From assembly GCF_002158905.1 (NCBI RefSeq), contig NZ_CP021431.1, positions 1,798,001 to 1,862,000 of the forward strand: a stretch of 64,000 nt of DNA, read 5' to 3'. Positions within the stretch are counted from its first letter, which is position 1. Each line of letters starts with the position of its first letter. The notes beneath the pieces were generated by a model. The model saw nothing but the letters and a program-made list of their open reading frames with translations, had not been told where the DNA came from and made no database searches. The stretch comes from Yoonia vestfoldensis. Its GTDB lineage: Bacteria > Pseudomonadota > Alphaproteobacteria > Rhodobacterales > Rhodobacteraceae. This document shows, one piece after another, positions 11,151-20,153 of the stretch. The translations under genes and the position numbers were made by a program.

Positions 11151-11336
11151 CTTGTGCCTCTTTTGCGGATGCTCGGGGCGGCATCCTTGCATCCCAGATT
11201 GCGACGACAGGCTGGTTATACAATATCACCCGCGCCAGAGCGGGGATTTTCCGCCCATCGCCGCCATCATCGCAGCAAAAAACCCCGCGCCAAGGCCGGC
11301 AATTTTTCAAAAGCGTCACAAATTGTCAGCAGATCG

Positions 11337-11747
11337 TCAGAGAGGCACCAGCAGCGCGCCAAGCGCCGAGCCTTGCAGGATTTCCGCATCAGCGGCGGGG
11401 CAAAGATCCGCGCCCTGCAAGGTGACCCCGTGTTTGGCCATGAAACTGCGCTGGCTGACATCAGTTTCGACGGTGATCGCGCTGCGCTGTGCATGGGCCG
11501 ATAATGACCCGTGCCCCAAAGCATTGCGCCGTTCGTTCATCAGGGAATCAAGTTCCGCATCATAGCGGTAGCGCGCGCAATTCTGCGCCACCTGCGCGGC
11601 AAGCGTCAGCGTTGCGTAATATGCGGGCGTTGGCATGATCAGCAGGCGCTGCACGGAAGGATCAGCCAGATCACGCGCGGGGCCCTTGCCTGTTGCACAG
11701 GCGGCCAGTGCCAGCGCGCAAACCAGCGCCCCGCTGCGGATCATCAT
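11337..11747 (-). CDS. DUF5333-like lipoprotein (copy 2), overlapping nuoF
   Basis: A 136-residue protein with a lipoprotein-type N-terminus ([20 protein letters not shown], probable lipobox LAAC with Cys17). The mature domain has the same layout as the neighbouring copy: [18 protein letters not shown] in place of CDNIRARTLRG, and a C-terminal [11 protein letters not shown] in place of SYCRVGQAQI, so I treat the two as divergent paralogues. Its ATG overlaps the nuoF stop (ATGA), so it is translated with complex I. A gap of 186 bases, with no gene that I can see, separates it from copy 1. Confidence 0.7.
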   Translation of the reverse strand: MMIRSGALVCALALAACATGKGPARDLADPSVQRLLIMPTPAYYATLTLAAQVAQNCARYRYDAELDSLMNERRNALGHGSLSAHAQRSAITVETDVSQRSFMAKHGVTLQGADLCPAADAEILQGSALGALLVPL

Positions 11748-13030
11748 TCCGCGGCCAGCCCCGCAAGGCGTTTATGCTTGATCCGGTCTTCGATCTCGTC
11801 GCGGAAATTCTTGATCAGCCCCTGGATCGGCCAGGCGGCCGCATCGCCCAGGGCGCAGATCGTATGACCCTCGACCTGTTTGGTCACATCCAGCAGCATG
11901 TCGATTTCCTCGACGCTTGCATTGCCTTCGACCAGCCGCGCCATCACCCGCATCATCCAGCCGGTGCCTTCGCGGCAGGGCGTGCATTGGCCGCAGCTTT
12001 CGTGTTTGTAGAATTTCGACAGCCGCCAGATCGCCTTGATCATATCGGTGGAATTATCCATCACGATCACGGCTGCGGTGCCAAGGGATGATCCTTTTTC
12101 CTTCAAAGCATCAAAATCCATGATCGCATCGCGCATGTTTTCACCGCGCACACAGGGCACGGAGGACCCGCCGGGGATCACCGCCTTGAGGTTATCCCAG
12201 CCGCCACGGATGCCGCCGCAATGCTTGTCGATCAATTCCTCGAAGGGAATCGACATTTCTTCTTCAACCACACAGGGGTTGTTCACATGGCCCGAGATCG
12301 CGAACAGCTTGGTGCCCGCATTATTGGGCCGGCCAAAGCCGCTGAACCAGGCGCCGCCACGGCGCAGGATCGTCGGCACCACGGCGATGGATTCGACGTT
12401 GTTCACCGTCGTCGGGCAGCCATAAAGCCCGGCACCTGCGGGAAACGGCGGTTTCATCCGCGGCATGCCCTTTTTGCCTTCGAGGCTTTCCAGCAGCGCG
12501 GTTTCTTCACCGCAGATATAGGCCCCCGCCCCATGGGTCAGGTAGATGTCGAAATCCCAGCCCGATTTGGCGGCGTTCTTGCCGACCAGACCGGCGGCAT
12601 AAGCCTCGTCAATGGCGGCCTGCAAAGCCTCTTTTTCGCGGATATATTCGCCGCGGATATAGATATAGCAGGCATGGGCATTCATCGCGAAAGACGCGAT
12701 CAGGCAGCCTTCGACCAGCGTATGCGGATCGTGGCGCATGATTTCGCGGTCTTTGCAGGTGCCCGGTTCGGATTCGTCGGCATTGACCACCAGATAGGCC
12801 GGGCGACCATCGCTTTCCTTGGGCATAAAGGACCATTTCAGACCGGTGGGGAACCCTGCCCCGCCGCGCCCGCGCAGACCAGAGGCTTTCATCTCGGTGA
12901 TGATCCAGTCGCGGCCTTTCTTGATGATATCAGCCGTGCCATCCCAATGACCGCGCGCCTGCGCGCCTTTCAGACTGCGGTCATGCATCCCGTAAAGGTT
13001 GGTGAAAATCCGGTCTTGATCCTTGAGCAT
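11744..13030 (-). CDS. nuoF: NADH-quinone oxidoreductase subunit F (NADH/FMN binding)
   Basis: A 428-residue soluble subunit that oxidises NADH with FMN and passes electrons to cluster N3. The FMN/NADH-binding loop [10 protein letters not shown] lies at residues 54-63 and NADESEPG at 83-90. The N3 [4Fe-4S] ligands are C346, C349, C352 ([12 protein letters not shown]) and C392 (HTICALGD). Its start overlaps the stop of the DUF5337-like gene (TGATG) and its own stop overlaps the next gene, so it sits in a tightly coupled block. Confidence 0.97.
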   Translation of the reverse strand: MLKDQDRIFTNLYGMHDRSLKGAQARGHWDGTADIIKKGRDWIITEMKASGLRGRGGAGFPTGLKWSFMPKESDGRPAYLVVNADESEPGTCKDREIMRHDPHTLVEGCLIASFAMNAHACYIYIRGEYIREKEALQAAIDEAYAAGLVGKNAAKSGWDFDIYLTHGAGAYICGEETALLESLEGKKGMPRMKPPFPAGAGLYGCPTTVNNVESIAVVPTILRRGGAWFSGFGRPNNAGTKLFAISGHVNNPCVVEEEMSIPFEELIDKHCGGIRGGWDNLKAVIPGGSSVPCVRGENMRDAIMDFDALKEKGSSLGTAAVIVMDNSTDMIKAIWRLSKFYKHESCGQCTPCREGTGWMMRVMARLVEGNASVEEIDMLLDVTKQVEGHTICALGDAAAWPIQGLIKNFRDEIEDRIKHKRLAGLAAE

Positions 13031-13260
13031 CAGTTCTCGCCCTTGTCATTCCGGCGCATACGCCAGAGTTGAAACGTCTTCCACAGCGCAAAGCCGAAAC
13101 CGGCCAGCGCTGCAAGGTCAAATATGAAACGGGTCCGGTTGGACCAGCCATATTCGGACCCGATCATCGTGACCAGCGCCCACAAGCCACCAACGGCGGC
13201 GACCGTCAACGCGACGCGTTGTCCGGCCTTTGCCTGTGCTGTGTCGCCGTGCCGGGCCAT
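13030..13260 (-). CDS. DUF5337-like small membrane protein in nuo operon
   Basis: A 76-residue protein with two predicted membrane helices (about residues 15-34 and 46-62) separated by a short loop with EYGWSNRTR, and a basic C-terminal tail ([10 protein letters not shown]). It matches my memory of the small Rhodobacteraceae family DUF5337, which is found at this place between nuoE and nuoF. It overlaps nuoF by TGATG and follows the helix-hairpin-helix protein by six bases. A role in membrane assembly of complex I is an inference from position only. Confidence 0.75.
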   Translation of the reverse strand: MARHGDTAQAKAGQRVALTVAAVGGLWALVTMIGSEYGWSNRTRFIFDLAALAGFGFALWKTFQLWRMRRNDKGEN

Positions 13261-13266
13261 GCTGTC

Positions 13267-13803
13267 CTATGCGCCTTCGGCCAATGCCTTGGCCTGCGCG
13301 ACCCAGCCATCACGGCTGGCGCGGCCTTTGAACCCTTGCAGATTGGCATCCATCCAGGCCAGTTCCTGCGGCCCCCAGGCTGCGATCTGGTCAAAATGAA
13401 AGATCCCCATGCCATGCAGGGTCTGTTCCAGCTTGGGGCCAACACCGCTAAGTTGCTTGAGATTGTCAGGCTGGCCATTCCTTGCGGCAGCCAGCATCTC
13501 GGGCTTTTTGCCCTCGGCGGGGGATGCGACAGGTGCTGCGGGTGTGGCAGGTGCAACCGCTGCAGCAGGTGCCGCAGGTGCAACCGGTGTGGCCGGAGCA
13601 GCGGGTGCCGCCGCCGCGTCATTGCGCGCCGGACGCCAGCCAAGCGCCAGCGCCAGTCCCGCGCCGCCCGCCACGATAACGGCCACGAAAACCGCGCCAT
13701 TCAGGCCCAGATCAAAGAGGATATAGGCCACGCCAAGCGCAATCACGAAGACAAGGCCCGCAATCGCGGCAATCCCCATCCAGATCGGTGCAGTATTGTT
13801 CAT
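13267..13803 (-). CDS. Membrane protein with C-terminal helix-hairpin-helix domain, complex I associated
   Basis: A 178-residue protein in three parts: two membrane helices (residues 5-55), an Ala/Pro/Val-rich linker (about 62-95) and a C-terminal helix-hairpin-helix-like domain (DNLKQLSGVGPKLEQTLHGM, then IAAWGPQELAWMD). Such a domain occurs in Rhodobacteraceae proteins near nuoE, sometimes fused to NuoE itself; here NuoE has only a low-complexity tail, so the domain appears to be supplied in trans. The linker DNA is a stretch of imperfect GCN repeats. It may be a family-specific complex I accessory protein; DNA binding is less likely given the membrane anchor. Confidence 0.75.
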   Translation of the reverse strand: MNNTAPIWMGIAAIAGLVFVIALGVAYILFDLGLNGAVFVAVIVAGGAGLALALGWRPARNDAAAAPAAPATPVAPAAPAAAVAPATPAAPVASPAEGKKPEMLAAARNGQPDNLKQLSGVGPKLEQTLHGMGIFHFDQIAAWGPQELAWMDANLQGFKGRASRDGWVAQAKALAEGA

Positions 13804-13979
13804 CTTTTCAAATCTCCTCTCAGCTGGTCGGCCATGCGATCGCGCATCGGGTTGGTCCGGTTTTGCGTCACATGATCACGGCATGGCCCCGCCTGCAACT
13901 TTTACCCTCAAATGGCGGCTTTGCGTCAATATTTTGTGCTGAATGCCGCTGAATGCCCCGGCTTGCCCGCCCAAAACGC

Positions 13980-14909
13980 CTAGGTCTTGGGCTTTTTCGG
14001 GGCGCGTGTGGCGCGCGGCTTCGGTGCCACGGCCTTTTCCTCGGCTCCGGCGGGTTCGGGGTTGGATTTCGACACCGGCCGGCCCTTGGAGGCGGCGCGG
14101 GCTTCTTGTTTGGTCACGCCGCTGGAATCAGGGGGCACATCGGCCGAAGGTTTGGGGTCTTTGCGCGGCTTGGCGGCGGCGGGTTTCTTGGGCTTTGGCG
14201 GCTGTTGGATCCAGGGCGTCAGCAAGGGCACCTCGGTGCCATCGATCCGCTTGACCGTGTCGCCGATATCGACGGCGGCCTGCGCGCTGGCGTTATATTG
14301 CGCCTTGCCAGAGGTGAAATCCTTCAGCGTGGTCAGCCCGCTTTTGGGTTCCGCCGCGAAACGGCCATTCTGCGGCCCCGGCGTCGGCACCCGGCCTGCG
14401 GCCAATTCGTCGATGATTTCGCCCAGCCGTTCGGCGGTCAGGTCTTCATAATAATCCTTGCCGATCTGGGCCATCGGCGCATTGGCGCAAGACCCCAGGC
14501 ATTCGACCTCTTCCCAGGAAAACTTGCCATCCGCCGACAGCACATGCGCCTTGGGGGCGATCTTGTCCTTGCAGACAGCGATCAGGTCTTCGGCGCCGCA
14601 GATCATGCAGGACAGCGTGCCACAGACCTGGATATGGGCGACCGCGCCCACCGGCTGCAATTGGAACATGAAATAGAATGACGCGACTTCAAGCGCGCGC
14701 ATATAGGCCATATCCAGCATCTGCGCGACATATTCGATGGCGGGCCGTGTCAGCCAGCCTTCTTGTTCCTGCGCGCGCCACAGCAGCGGAATGATCGCCG
14801 AGGCCTGACGCCCTTCGGGGAATTTTTTCATCTGCGCCTCGGCCCAAGCCAGATTGGCATCGGTAAAGGCAAAGGTCGCGGGCTGGTCGTGGTAAAGGCG
14901 GCGTAGCAT
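13980..14909 (-). CDS. nuoE: NADH-quinone oxidoreductase subunit E with long basic tail
   Basis: A 309-residue protein. Residues 1-170 are the thioredoxin-like NuoE fold with the four ligands of the [2Fe-2S] cluster N1a: C96, C101 (CGTLSC) and C137, C141 (CLGSC). From about residue 220 a Lys/Pro/Ala-rich low-complexity tail runs to the end ([13 protein letters not shown], then [11 protein letters not shown]), making the protein far longer than the usual 165-240 residues. A downstream gap of 176 bases separates it from the helix-hairpin-helix gene. Confidence 0.95.
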   Translation of the reverse strand: MLRRLYHDQPATFAFTDANLAWAEAQMKKFPEGRQASAIIPLLWRAQEQEGWLTRPAIEYVAQMLDMAYMRALEVASFYFMFQLQPVGAVAHIQVCGTLSCMICGAEDLIAVCKDKIAPKAHVLSADGKFSWEEVECLGSCANAPMAQIGKDYYEDLTAERLGEIIDELAAGRVPTPGPQNGRFAAEPKSGLTTLKDFTSGKAQYNASAQAAVDIGDTVKRIDGTEVPLLTPWIQQPPKPKKPAAAKPRKDPKPSADVPPDSSGVTKQEARAASKGRPVSKSNPEPAGAEEKAVAPKPRATRAPKKPKT

Positions 14910-15030
14910 CAGGTCATCCCGGTCATCATGACAGCGCCGGTTCGCGGCGCAAACAAAGCGGCGGAACGGATCCCGCCAAGGTTCAGCCCAGTCATTAGCA
15001 CACGCACGCTTGCGAGCAAGCCGATTGACA

Positions 15031-15360
15031 TCACAAACAGGCCCCCGTCGTCAGGCGGAAGGACCGGCCATCGGCCCCGATCTCGCCGCGGCCCTCGGCG
15101 CGCAATTCGGTCATGATCCGGGCCATATCCTGTTGCGACAGGGTCGCGCTGGCCAGCACAAGCTGGGTATTGGCGCTGGTCAATTCGCAGCCATTGGCCG
15201 TGACAGAGGCGATGAACCGATCCTTGGAAGACCCCGGATTGACCGCAGGCGGCGGGGTTTGCGGCGCGATTGTCGTGGTCGGGTAAGGTGCCGGTGTCAT
15301 CATCGGATAGGCACATGCGGATAATGCGACAAAGGCGATCAAGGGCAGCTGGCGGATCAT
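15031..15360 (-). CDS. Small lipoprotein of unknown function between nuoD and nuoE
   Basis: A 109-residue protein with signal [19 protein letters not shown] and lipobox LSAC (Cys16), followed by a Pro/Thr-rich spacer (residues 18-45) and a short domain with two cysteines ([11 protein letters not shown], and the penultimate Cys of RLTTGACL) that probably form a disulfide. The mature part contains [19 protein letters not shown], an amphipathic helix. It lies in the nuo operon in the same direction. I do not know the family. A 121-base stretch between it and nuoE holds nothing I can identify. Confidence 0.7.
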   Translation of the reverse strand: MIRQLPLIAFVALSACAYPMMTPAPYPTTTIAPQTPPPAVNPGSSKDRFIASVTANGCELTSANTQLVLASATLSQQDMARIMTELRAEGRGEIGADGRSFRLTTGACL

Positions 15361-15404
15361 AATGTCTCTTTCTGGTCAGGGGTCGCGGCAGGCGAGGCCC
15401 GGAA

Positions 15405-15602
15405 TCATTGGGCCATCACCGCCGTATCGCGACCGGCCACTTCGGTCAGCCCATAGCTTAATATTGCGACGGATAAAGCAATCCCCGCCACGCCACCAAA
15501 GATGATACCGGCAACAGGCCGCCGAAACCAGCGCGACACGGCCGCCGACAGGAAGAACCCCACCGCGACCGCCGCCCCAAGAACGACCTGGTCCATGGTC
15601 AT
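15405..15602 (-). CDS. 65-residue membrane protein overlapping the nuoD stop
   Basis: A short frame starting [19 protein letters not shown] whose ATG overlaps the nuoD TGA (ATGA). It encodes two hydrophobic segments (about residues 5-22 and 30-50) with an intervening basic loop (SRWFRRP). Such coupling plus a clean two-helix profile argue that it is a real gene. It has no close named family that I recognise; unnamed ORFs at comparable positions occur in Rhodobacter nuo clusters. It ends 44 bases before the next lipoprotein gene. Confidence 0.6.
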   Translation of the reverse strand: MTMDQVVLGAAVAVGFFLSAAVSRWFRRPVAGIIFGGVAGIALSVAILSYGLTEVAGRDTAVMAQ

Positions 15603-16837
15603 CTGTCGATTTCCCCGAACACGACATCCATCGTCCCGATAATCGCCGCCACATCGGCCAGCTGATGGCCCGAGGCCAGATAATCCATCGCCTGCAGATG
15701 CAGATAGCCCGGCGCGCGCAGCTTGGCGCGATAAGGCTTGTTGGTGCCATCGGCCACCAGATAGACGCCGAATTCGCCCTTGGGCGCCTCGACCGCGGCG
15801 TAAACCTCGCCTGCGGGGACGTGGAAGCCTTCGGTATAAAGCTTGAAATGATGGATCAAGGCTTCCATCGAGGTTTTCATCTCGCCACGCGTCGGCGGGG
15901 TCATCTTGCCGCGCGCCATGACATCGCCCTTTTCCACGCGCAGTTTTTCGCAGGCCTGGCGGATGATATGGGTGGATTGGCGCATTTCCTCCATCCGGCA
16001 CAGATAGCGGTCGTAACAATCGCCATTCTTGCCGACAGGCACCTGGAAGTCGAATTCGTCATAGCATTCATAAGGCTGCGCGCGGCGCAGATCCCAGGCC
16101 AGACCCGACCCGCGCACCATCACACCGCTGAAACCCCAATCCTGGATATCCTGTTCGGTGACCACGCCGATATCGCAATTGCGCTGTTTGAAGATCCGGT
16201 TCTCGGTCAGCAGGCTGTCGATATCGTCAAGCACTTTGGGGAAAGTCACGGCCCAGGCGTCGATATCCTCGACCAAGGCATCGGGCAGGTCCTGATGCAC
16301 ACCGCCGGGGCGGAAATAGGCCGCATGCAGCCGCGCCCCGCAGGCGCGTTCGTAAAAGACCATCAGCTTTTCGCGTTCCTCGAACCCCCACAGCGGCGGG
16401 GTCAGTGCGCCGACATCCATCGCCTGGGTGGTCACGTTCAGCAGATGCGACAGGATGCGCCCGATTTCGGAATAAAGCACGCGGATCAGCTGCGCGCGGC
16501 GCGGCACCAATGTGCCGGTCAGCCGTTCAATCGCCAGGCACCAGGCATGTTCCTGGTTCATCGGGGCGACATAATCCAGCCGGTCGAAATAGGGCAGGTT
16601 TTGCAGATAGGTCCGGCTTTCCATCAGCTTTTCGGTGCCACGGTGCAGCAGGCCGATATGCGGATCGCAACGTTCGACGATCTCGCCGTCCAGTTCCAGC
16701 ACCAGCCGCAACACGCCATGCGCTGCAGGGTGCTGCGGGCCAAAGTTGATGTTGAAATTGCGGATCTTCTGTTCGCCGGTCAGCGCGTCGGATGACCCGT
16801 CGTCATAGGCGCTTGGCCTGATATCACCGTCCATCAT
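15599..16837 (-). CDS. nuoD: NADH-quinone oxidoreductase subunit D
   Basis: A 412-residue 49-kDa-type subunit that forms, with NuoB, the quinone reduction site. Family blocks: [20 protein letters not shown] near the N-terminus (the HPAAHG loop with the conserved quinone-site histidine), and a C-terminal [20 protein letters not shown] that replaces the hydrogenase nickel ligands. The start chosen is the first ATG of an ATGATG pair overlapping the sulfotransferase stop, giving [13 protein letters not shown]; a longer frame exists but runs into the preceding gene. Confidence 0.97.
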   Translation of the reverse strand: MMDGDIRPSAYDDGSSDALTGEQKIRNFNINFGPQHPAAHGVLRLVLELDGEIVERCDPHIGLLHRGTEKLMESRTYLQNLPYFDRLDYVAPMNQEHAWCLAIERLTGTLVPRRAQLIRVLYSEIGRILSHLLNVTTQAMDVGALTPPLWGFEEREKLMVFYERACGARLHAAYFRPGGVHQDLPDALVEDIDAWAVTFPKVLDDIDSLLTENRIFKQRNCDIGVVTEQDIQDWGFSGVMVRGSGLAWDLRRAQPYECYDEFDFQVPVGKNGDCYDRYLCRMEEMRQSTHIIRQACEKLRVEKGDVMARGKMTPPTRGEMKTSMEALIHHFKLYTEGFHVPAGEVYAAVEAPKGEFGVYLVADGTNKPYRAKLRAPGYLHLQAMDYLASGHQLADVAAIIGTMDVVFGEIDR

Positions 16838-17730
16838 GCTGTCATCCTTACACAATTGTCCTGCCAGTTCTGCGGCAAGGGGCCGACATTGCGTGCGACC
16901 CAATCATATTGTTCAAAAACCAGTTTCTGCGCCCGCGGGCGTAGTTTTTCAAGCATCAACACCGGCCTGCCGTCATGCACGGCCTGGGCGGGCACATCAA
17001 CCGGCGCGATCCCCAGAAAGGCGCAGACCCGCGCCAGCCCTTCGGGCGTCAGCAGGGTTTCGGCAAAGGCCACCATCAGCCTGTCCGCCGGCACGACGCG
17101 GCGCAGCTTTTCGATCACGCCCGCATAATCGCCGCGTGCAAGGATATGCGTTTCCTGCCCCCGGTTCAACATGCGGAACAGGATGTTATTGGCCTTCTTT
17201 TCATAGATCTCGTGGCTTTGGCGCTGCCGATGCGCCTGCATGCGGATATGCGACCAAAGCCGGTCGAGCGGGTCGCGGATCAGATAGATCACCTTGGTCA
17301 GAGGCGATGCCGTGACCATCCGTTCCAGCTGCGCATCTGGCAAAGTCGCGTAATTGGGGGTCATATCGGCATAAAGCCGCGCTGTGCCGCGCCCTTGCGT
17401 CAACCAGTCCAGATAGGCCACATCATCGCGCCGGTCCCCCGCCAGCACCGCGATCAGCCCGGTCATATCGGCGATCCGGCGGTCCAGATTGCGGATCTGC
17501 CAGCCCCGATCCGCCGCCACAGCCTCGGCCCTGGCGGCGCGCAGCTCTTGCAGGCGCAGATCGAAAGCGGCCAATTGCTTGGCACGATCCGCGGCGGCGA
17601 ATGTGTCCCAATAATGCGCCTCTTTCACGGCGGGCAGCGCGCAATCGGGATGATCATGCAGCAGCCGGTAAAACCACGAGGTCCCCGCCTTGGTCGCGCC
17701 GACGCAATAGAGAATGGCCGGGTCCGGCAC
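16834..17730 (-). CDS. Sulfotransferase family protein inserted between nuoC and nuoD
   Basis: A 298-residue protein with the PAPS-binding signatures of sulfotransferases: the 5'-phosphosulfate loop [19 protein letters not shown] near residues 10-28, and the 3'-phosphate segment [19 protein letters not shown] near residues 147-165. It would transfer sulfate from PAPS to an unknown acceptor. It starts with GTG sharing a base with the nuoC TAG and ends overlapping the nuoD ATG, so it is embedded in complex I translation, although it has no known complex I role. There is no signal peptide. Composition is like the neighbours, so the insertion is not recent. Confidence 0.85.
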   Translation of the reverse strand: MPDPAILYCVGATKAGTSWFYRLLHDHPDCALPAVKEAHYWDTFAAADRAKQLAAFDLRLQELRAARAEAVAADRGWQIRNLDRRIADMTGLIAVLAGDRRDDVAYLDWLTQGRGTARLYADMTPNYATLPDAQLERMVTASPLTKVIYLIRDPLDRLWSHIRMQAHRQRQSHEIYEKKANNILFRMLNRGQETHILARGDYAGVIEKLRRVVPADRLMVAFAETLLTPEGLARVCAFLGIAPVDVPAQAVHDGRPVLMLEKLRPRAQKLVFEQYDWVARNVGPLPQNWQDNCVRMTA

Positions 17731-18344
17731 TAGCCCTTCGCCTCTGGCTTGGTCTTTTCATCGCCGGGCAGGACGTATTTCGCGCCTTCCCAAGGCGACA
17801 TGAAATCGAATTGCCGGTATTCCTGCACAAGGCTGACCGGTTCATAGACGACGCGTTTCTGCACCTCGTCATAGCGGACCTCGGTATAGCCGGTGGTCGG
17901 GAAATCCTTGCGCAACGGATGCCCACGAAAACCGTAATCCGTCAGGATGCGGCGCAGGTCGGGATGGCCCGAAAACAGGATGCCGAACATGTCAAAAACT
18001 TCACGCTCGAACCAGTTGGCAGAAGGATGCACAGCGATGATCGAGGGCATCATATCCTCTTCACGGGCCTGCACCCGCACGCGGATACGCTGGTTTTGAT
18101 ACATGCTCAGGAAATGATAGATGACATCAAAGCGCTTGGCGCGGCTGGGGTAATCCACCGCCGTGATATCGACCAGCGACGAGAACAGGCAATTGGCATC
18201 ACTCTTGAGGAATTCGACAAAACTGACCAGTGACGATGGCGCGACCGTCACGGTCAATTCACCATGGGCGACATCCCAGGACTGCACGCAATCGGTGCGC
18301 TTAAGGTCCAGATGCGCGCCCAATTCTTGCAAGGCTTCGGTCAT
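17730..18344 (-). CDS. nuoC: NADH-quinone oxidoreductase subunit C
   Basis: A 204-residue 30-kDa-type subunit of the peripheral arm, separate from NuoD (not fused as in E. coli). The signature ERE-x-F/Y-D-M-x-G is present ([20 protein letters not shown], about residues 115-134), followed by [24 protein letters not shown] lies eight bases upstream of the ATG. Ends with TAG that overlaps the sulfotransferase GTG. Confidence 0.97.
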   Translation of the reverse strand: MTEALQELGAHLDLKRTDCVQSWDVAHGELTVTVAPSSLVSFVEFLKSDANCLFSSLVDITAVDYPSRAKRFDVIYHFLSMYQNQRIRVRVQAREEDMMPSIIAVHPSANWFEREVFDMFGILFSGHPDLRRILTDYGFRGHPLRKDFPTTGYTEVRYDEVQKRVVYEPVSLVQEYRQFDFMSPWEGAKYVLPGDEKTKPEAKG

Positions 18345-18355
18345 GTCTTGTTCCT

Positions 18356-18877
18356 TCAGCGCGTGATGGTGCCGGTGCGGCGCATTTTGCGCTGCAATTG
18401 CAGGATGCCGTAAAGCAGCGCCTCGGCGGTGGGGGGGCAGCCGGGGACATAGATATCCACGGGCACGATCCGGTCACAGCCGCGCACCACCGAATAGCTG
18501 TAATGATAATAGCCGCCGCCATTCGCACAGGACCCCATAGAGATCACATAGCGCGGTTCAGGCATCTGGTCGTAGACCTTGCGCAAGGCCGGCGCCATCT
18601 TATTGGTCAGCGTGCCGGCGACGATCATCAGATCCGACTGGCGCGGGGATGCGCGCGGTGCGGTGCCGAACCGTTCCAGATCATAGCGCGGCATTGAGGT
18701 ATGCATCATTTCAACCGCGCAACAGGCCAGCCCGAAGGTCATCCAATGCAGGCTGCCGGTGCGCGCCCAATTGATGATATCGGCGGTGCTGGTCACAAGG
18801 AAGCCCTTGTCCTGCAATTCCGCATTCAGCAATTGCGCGCCATGTTCCTTGTCGGCCCCGACGGCCGTGCCGGTCAT
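18356..18877 (-). CDS. nuoB: NADH-quinone oxidoreductase subunit B (cluster N2)
   Basis: A 173-residue subunit carrying the terminal [4Fe-4S] cluster N2 that reduces quinone. Its ligands are the tandem C52-C53 ([10 protein letters not shown]), C117 (MGSCANGGG) and C147 ([10 protein letters not shown]). The frame allows upstream starts (an ATG at 18884-18886 has a better-spaced G-rich ribosome site), but the ATG at 18875-18877 overlaps the nuoA stop (TGATG) and aligns with the Paracoccus NQO6 start MTG, so I prefer it. Confidence 0.96.
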   Translation of the reverse strand: MTGTAVGADKEHGAQLLNAELQDKGFLVTSTADIINWARTGSLHWMTFGLACCAVEMMHTSMPRYDLERFGTAPRASPRQSDLMIVAGTLTNKMAPALRKVYDQMPEPRYVISMGSCANGGGYYHYSYSVVRGCDRIVPVDIYVPGCPPTAEALLYGILQLQRKMRRTGTITR

Positions 18878-19242
18878 CACTCCCATTCCAGCGCCCCTTT
18901 CTTCCATTCATAGGCAAAGCCGATGGTCAGCACGCCCAGGAAAATCATCATCGACCAAAAGGCCGTCATGCTGATGTCCCCAAAGGCCACGGCCCAGGGG
19001 AACAGGAACGCCACTTCCAGATCGAAGATGATGAACAGGATCGAGACCAGATAGAACCGCACGTCGAATTTCATCCGCGCATCATCGAAAGCATTGAACC
19101 CGCATTCATAGGCCGAGACTTTTTCAGGGTCCGGGTTGCGCACGGCCACGATGGCCGCCGCCAGGATCAGGATCAGGCCAAGCGCGATGGCCAGCCCCAG
19201 GAAAATCATGATCGGCAGATAATTGGACAGGATATCAGGCAA
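18877..19242 (-). CDS. nuoA: NADH-quinone oxidoreductase subunit A
   Basis: A 121-residue three-helix subunit with the family's [20 protein letters not shown] block (about residues 46-65), including the quinone-loop cysteine, and the acidic helix [15 protein letters not shown]. It starts with TTG (19240-19242) preceded by AAAGGA, the only plausible initiation site; an uncommon start for the first gene of such a large operon. It is the promoter-proximal nuo gene. Confidence 0.96.
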   Translation of the reverse strand: MPDILSNYLPIMIFLGLAIALGLILILAAAIVAVRNPDPEKVSAYECGFNAFDDARMKFDVRFYLVSILFIIFDLEVAFLFPWAVAFGDISMTAFWSMMIFLGVLTIGFAYEWKKGALEWE

Positions 19243-19298
19243 GATGCGTTCCTTTCAAAAAGCCGCGCAGCCCGGCGCGCCCTTTGGTGGCTTGCCTC

Positions 19299-19327
19299 CA
19301 CATACCGCCGCACCCTGCAAGGGTCAA
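19299..19327 (-). promoter_or_regulatory. Candidate sigma-70-type promoter of the nuo operon
   Basis: On the minus strand TTGACC (19322-19327) and TATGTG (19299-19304) are spaced by exactly 17 bases, about 57 bases upstream of the nuoA TTG and inside the 131-base gap after liuC. The -35 box is good, the -10 box weak. No terminator for the upstream liu operon is visible in this gap, so read-through into nuo is possible. Confidence 0.35.
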
Positions 19328-19373
19328 CCGAATGCGGTGTCGCAACCGCGTGACAAGACCCATTTTCCCCGCG

Positions 19374-20153
19374 TCAGCCCAGCCCCGGCCAATGCGGCGG
19401 GCGCTTGTCGAAAAAGGCGGCGATCCCCTCGGCCGCCTCGGGGCCATCCCAACAGGCCAACAGCGCCGCGACGGATTGCGCGATCACGCTGTCGTCGATC
19501 ACTGGCCCCAAGGACCGGGCATAGCGCTTGGCCGCCGCAACCGCCGCTGGTCCGCAAGACAGATAGGGGGTGATTTCGGCGTCAACCGCCTCGTCCAGCG
19601 CGGCAGGCGGCACAGCGCGCGCCAACAGATCCAGCGCCACGGCCTCTGACGCGTCAAAGACCCGCCCCGACATGAAAACGCGGCGCGCCTTGGCCTCGCC
19701 CATCCGGGCCAGCACATAGGGGCCGATGGTCGCAGGGATAAGCCCCAGCCGTGTCTCGGTCAGGCCAAAGCGCGCGCCCTGCACGCCAATCGCCACGTCA
19801 CAGATACAGGCCAGCCCGATGCCGCCGCCAAAAGCATTGCCCTGGATACGCCCGATCACCGGCTGCGGCAGCTGGTTCAGCGCGCCCAACATCCGCGCCA
19901 GCGAAAAAGCGGCCGCGCGCCGCGTCTGGCGATCCGCCGCCATCTGGTCGCGCATCCAACCCAGATCGCCACCGGCGCAAAATGTCGGCCCCTCCGCCGC
20001 CAGCACGACAACACGGATGCGGCTATCGGCGGCGATAGTTGCGGCGGCCTGCGTCAGCGCGTCGATCATCGCCTGCGACAGCGCATTATGCTTGTCTGCG
20101 CGCGCCAGCGTCAGCCGCGCCACCCCGCGCCCATCCACCACCAGATCAATCAT
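19374..20153 (-). CDS. liuC: Enoyl-CoA hydratase family, probable methylglutaconyl-CoA hydratase
   Basis: A 259-residue crotonase-fold protein. The oxyanion-hole blocks are FCAGGDLGWM (about residues 65-74) and GNAFGGGIGLACICDVA (about 106-122). Its place as last gene of the leucine-degradation operon points to hydration of 3-methylglutaconyl-CoA to HMG-CoA, the step between MCC and HMG-CoA lyase, all encoded here. Its ATG overlaps the HMG-CoA lyase stop (ATGA). The substrate is inferred from context; the fold is certain. Confidence 0.88.
   Translation of the reverse strand: MIDLVVDGRGVARLTLARADKHNALSQAMIDALTQAAATIAADSRIRVVVLAAEGPTFCAGGDLGWMRDQMAADRQTRRAAAFSLARMLGALNQLPQPVIGRIQGNAFGGGIGLACICDVAIGVQGARFGLTETRLGLIPATIGPYVLARMGEAKARRVFMSGRVFDASEAVALDLLARAVPPAALDEAVDAEITPYLSCGPAAVAAAKRYARSLGPVIDDSVIAQSVAALLACWDGPEAAEGIAAFFDKRPPHWPGLG

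Noticed and set aside
14909..15316. 135-codon minus-strand frame overlapping the lipoprotein at 15031-15360
   Set aside because: It is out of frame with a clear lipoprotein and has no domain; judged a shadow.
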